This document shows positions 62,542 to 64,000 of a stretch of 64,000 nucleotides of DNA, piece after piece. The notes under the pieces are model-generated. The model saw nothing but the letters and a program-made list of their open reading frames with translations, was not told the DNA's origin and ran no database searches. Position 1 is the first letter of the stretch, and each line of letters opens with the position of its first letter. A program made the position numbers and the translations under genes. Location: contig CAVSCJ010000002.1 in assembly GCA_963726435.1 (NCBI GenBank), positions 62,001-126,000 on the forward strand, given 5' to 3'. The DNA is from PALSA-660 sp963726435. Lineage in GTDB: Bacteria > Actinomycetota > Coriobacteriia > Anaerosomatales > PALSA-660.

Positions 62542-63965
62542 CCGACTCGAGCCATCGTCAGGTCGTTGTCATCGGTGGCGGTGTCACCGGGCTCTCGGCC
62601 GGCATCGAGCTGGGCGACGCCTGCGTCGTCCTGGAGAGTGAGCGCCGACCGGGCGGCTGTCTGCGTTCCGACCATGTAGGAGACTGCACCGTGGACCGGA
62701 CCGGCCACCTCTTTCACATGCAGCAGCCGTGGGCCCTCGAACTGCTGGAGCGAGGAGGGCTGACCGACTGGGTCGATCACGAGCGCGATGCTCGAGTCAG
62801 AGTGCAGGGGCACACCGTTCCGTACCCTATTCAGTACAACCTGGCCGGACTTCCGCCCAGCGTGATCGCAGGCTGCCTGCTCGGACTCTGCGCGGCGAAG
62901 CCCGTGTCGGGAGTCGGCCGACCCTTCTCGCAGTGGGCACGGAGTAGTTTCGGAGACGGACTCTGGCGTCTCTTCTTCGAGCCATACAATCGGAAGCTCT
63001 GGCAGTTCGACCTGGACGAGATGACAGCCGATTGGACCGGCAGGTTCGTGCCAAGACCGGATCTCCGGCGAGCTATCGAGGGCGCCCTCACCCCGCGATT
63101 GAGGGACCCCTCCGGGTACAACGCGGTCTTCTCCTATCCGGCGAACGGCGGGAGTCAGGCGATCCCGGACGCCTTGGCGCGATCGGTCGCGGACCTGAGA
63201 TGCGGGTGTCGGATCGTCGCCGTCAACTGGAGGGACAAGGTCGTCACGATCGACAACGGGGAGAAGACTCCCTACTCGAGCCTTGTCAGCACTGTTCCCA
63301 TCACCGATCTGATCGCGATGCTCGAGCCGCGGATCCCTGAGTTGGACGATATCGCGCTCGGGCTCCACCACAACAGCATCGGCTACGTCGCGTTCGCCGG
63401 TCCGACGCCCCCGCCCGACTGGCATTGGATCTACGCCGCAGACGCCTCGGTGCGTCCGTTTCGCGTCGGCAACCTGGGTTCGTACGCAAGTGATCTGGCG
63501 CCGGCGGGGCATTCCCTCGTGTGTGTAGAACAGGCTTTCGCAGGTTCCGACGCATGTCGCGTCCCGGATCAGGAACTGATCACCGATGCCGAGGGCGTAC
63601 TGACCGATCTCGGTCTTCGGGTCGGCGATGGCTTGCTGCGGCCGATACGCGTCGGGCGTCTCAGCCCGGCCTATGTAGTGTTCACCGCCTGGACGACGTT
63701 TGGTCGGCGACCGGAGCGACACGGACCCGCAGGGCCGGCCGCTGGGGACGACCGGCGGCGGCGTCGGTGCCGCCGCCACAGGCGCTCCCGAGGCTGGCCC
63801 CGGCGAGGGCGAGGACGAGAAAGGGCTTGTGGGTCACGAAGATCCTCATTGATGAGAACGGGGCCTGTCCGCGGAGAGGAGACTCGCGCGGGGAGAGACC
63901 GACATACTGATTCTCAGCCTAAAGTAGACAGGAAATCCACAGAGCACGGGGTAGTAACCCTGTAA
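62538..63965 (+). CDS. FAD-dependent amine-oxidase/UDP-galactopyranose mutase-like protein, abnormal C-terminus
   Basis: FAD protein with Rossmann start VVVIGGGVTGLSAGIELG, LESERRPGGCLRSDHVG and VDRTGHLFHMQQPWALELL. FFEPYNRKLWQFDLDEMTADW is typical of the mutase/protoporphyrinogen-oxidase-like proteins of glycan loci, and SYPANGGSQAIPDAL follows. Similarity looks normal up to LSPAYVVFT (about 63687), where relatives continue with a dinucleotide-binding C-terminal section. Here the frame instead runs on as an Arg-rich, low-complexity tail to 63965. The gene is therefore probably truncated or joined to unrelated DNA at about 63690. GTG 62538. Confidence 0.78.
   Translation: MTDSSHRQVVVIGGGVTGLSAGIELGDACVVLESERRPGGCLRSDHVGDCTVDRTGHLFHMQQPWALELLERGGLTDWVDHERDARVRVQGHTVPYPIQYNLAGLPPSVIAGCLLGLCAAKPVSGVGRPFSQWARSSFGDGLWRLFFEPYNRKLWQFDLDEMTADWTGRFVPRPDLRRAIEGALTPRLRDPSGYNAVFSYPANGGSQAIPDALARSVADLRCGCRIVAVNWRDKVVTIDNGEKTPYSSLVSTVPITDLIAMLEPRIPELDDIALGLHHNSIGYVAFAGPTPPPDWHWIYAADASVRPFRVGNLGSYASDLAPAGHSLVCVEQAFAGSDACRVPDQELITDAEGVLTDLGLRVGDGLLRPIRVGRLSPAYVVFTAWTTFGRRPERHGPAGPAAGDDRRRRRCRRHRRSRGWPRRGRGRERACGSRRSSLMRTGPVRGEETRAGRDRHTDSQPKVDRKSTEHGVVTL
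63682..63849 (-). CDS. possible start of a short lipoprotein-like ORF
   Basis: Minus-strand ORF of 55 residues beginning MRIFVTHKPFLVLALAGAS, then LGSACGGG, similar to a lipoprotein signal with a Cys near residue 24. It runs antisense into the end of the FAD gene and stops at 63682-63684. If the FAD gene is broken at about 63690, this may be the 5' end of a gene from the other side of the junction. Weak: no clear ribosome site or promoter. Nothing else seen in 63850-64000, which is locally less GC-rich. Confidence 0.25.
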   Translation of the reverse strand: MRIFVTHKPFLVLALAGASLGSACGGGTDAAAGRPQRPALRVRVAPVADQTSSRR

Positions 63966-64000
63966 AGTGCCCGGGGTCGCAGTTCTCGCGCGGAGGCCGA

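Overview
The window comes from a high-GC, Gram-positive-type bacterium. Gene content points to an actinobacterial, probably anaerobic or respiratory Coriobacteriia-like lineage. The indicators are an ftsE-ftsX-S41 protease set, secA next to prfB, a transketolase split into two subunits, a LAL/SARP-type regulator, YitT and DUF5317 membrane proteins, and a large extracellular multihaem c-type cytochrome with ResB/CcsA cytochrome c maturation genes. This placement is inferred from gene content and codon use only; no 16S rRNA or tRNA gene is present.

Layout. 1-1.6 kb: end of a polar amino-acid ABC transporter (permease, ATPase). 1.7-3.9 kb: a small membrane protein, a long-form ribosome hibernation factor (hpf), and an unknown protein behind a near-consensus promoter. 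3.9-10.6 kb: a probable signalling locus with a 25-residue secreted-peptide-like ORF, a membrane HD-GYP protein, a degenerate HD membrane protein, a DUF5317 membrane protein and a large NTPase/SARP regulator. Just after the regulator lies an 11-bp-period direct repeat that looks like a SARP operator. 11-25.3 kb: conserved housekeeping genes secA, prfB, PHP phosphoesterase, yitT, split transketolase, ftsEX, S41 peptidase, RNase R and M42 aminopeptidase. 25.4-33.1 kb: multihaem cytochrome, lipoprotein, resB, and on the other strand ccsA, a B12-binding radical SAM enzyme and a small membrane protein. 33.3-36.9 kb: an orphan LuxE-type ligase and an O-antigen-ligase-like protein with a C-terminal helical repeat region. 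37-63.7 kb: a long cell-surface glycan locus.

The glycan locus contains a tightly overlapping minus-strand run (polymerase, GT4, phosphoglycosyl transferase, acetyltransferase, aminotransferase, 4,6-dehydratase) whose last five genes have the order of Campylobacter pglA-C-D-E-F, suggesting a di-N-acetylbacillosamine-type first sugar. Around it are GT2, GT4 and GT39-like transferases, methyltransferases, an SGNH hydrolase, a Wzx-like flippase, a cupin, two further DegT aminotransferases, an NAD-dependent epimerase and an FAD protein of the UDP-galactopyranose mutase/protoporphyrinogen oxidase type. Together these fit a Wzx/Wzy-type exported polysaccharide or glycoconjugate.

Quality caveat: many otherwise well-conserved genes carry one or more single-base frameshifts (1-10 kb and 25-57 kb especially), while 10.9-25.3 kb has none. 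I treat these as probable sequence errors, annotate each gene over its whole extent, and say where the frame changes. The last ~300 bases look unlike the gene they interrupt and may be a rearrangement or assembly junction.
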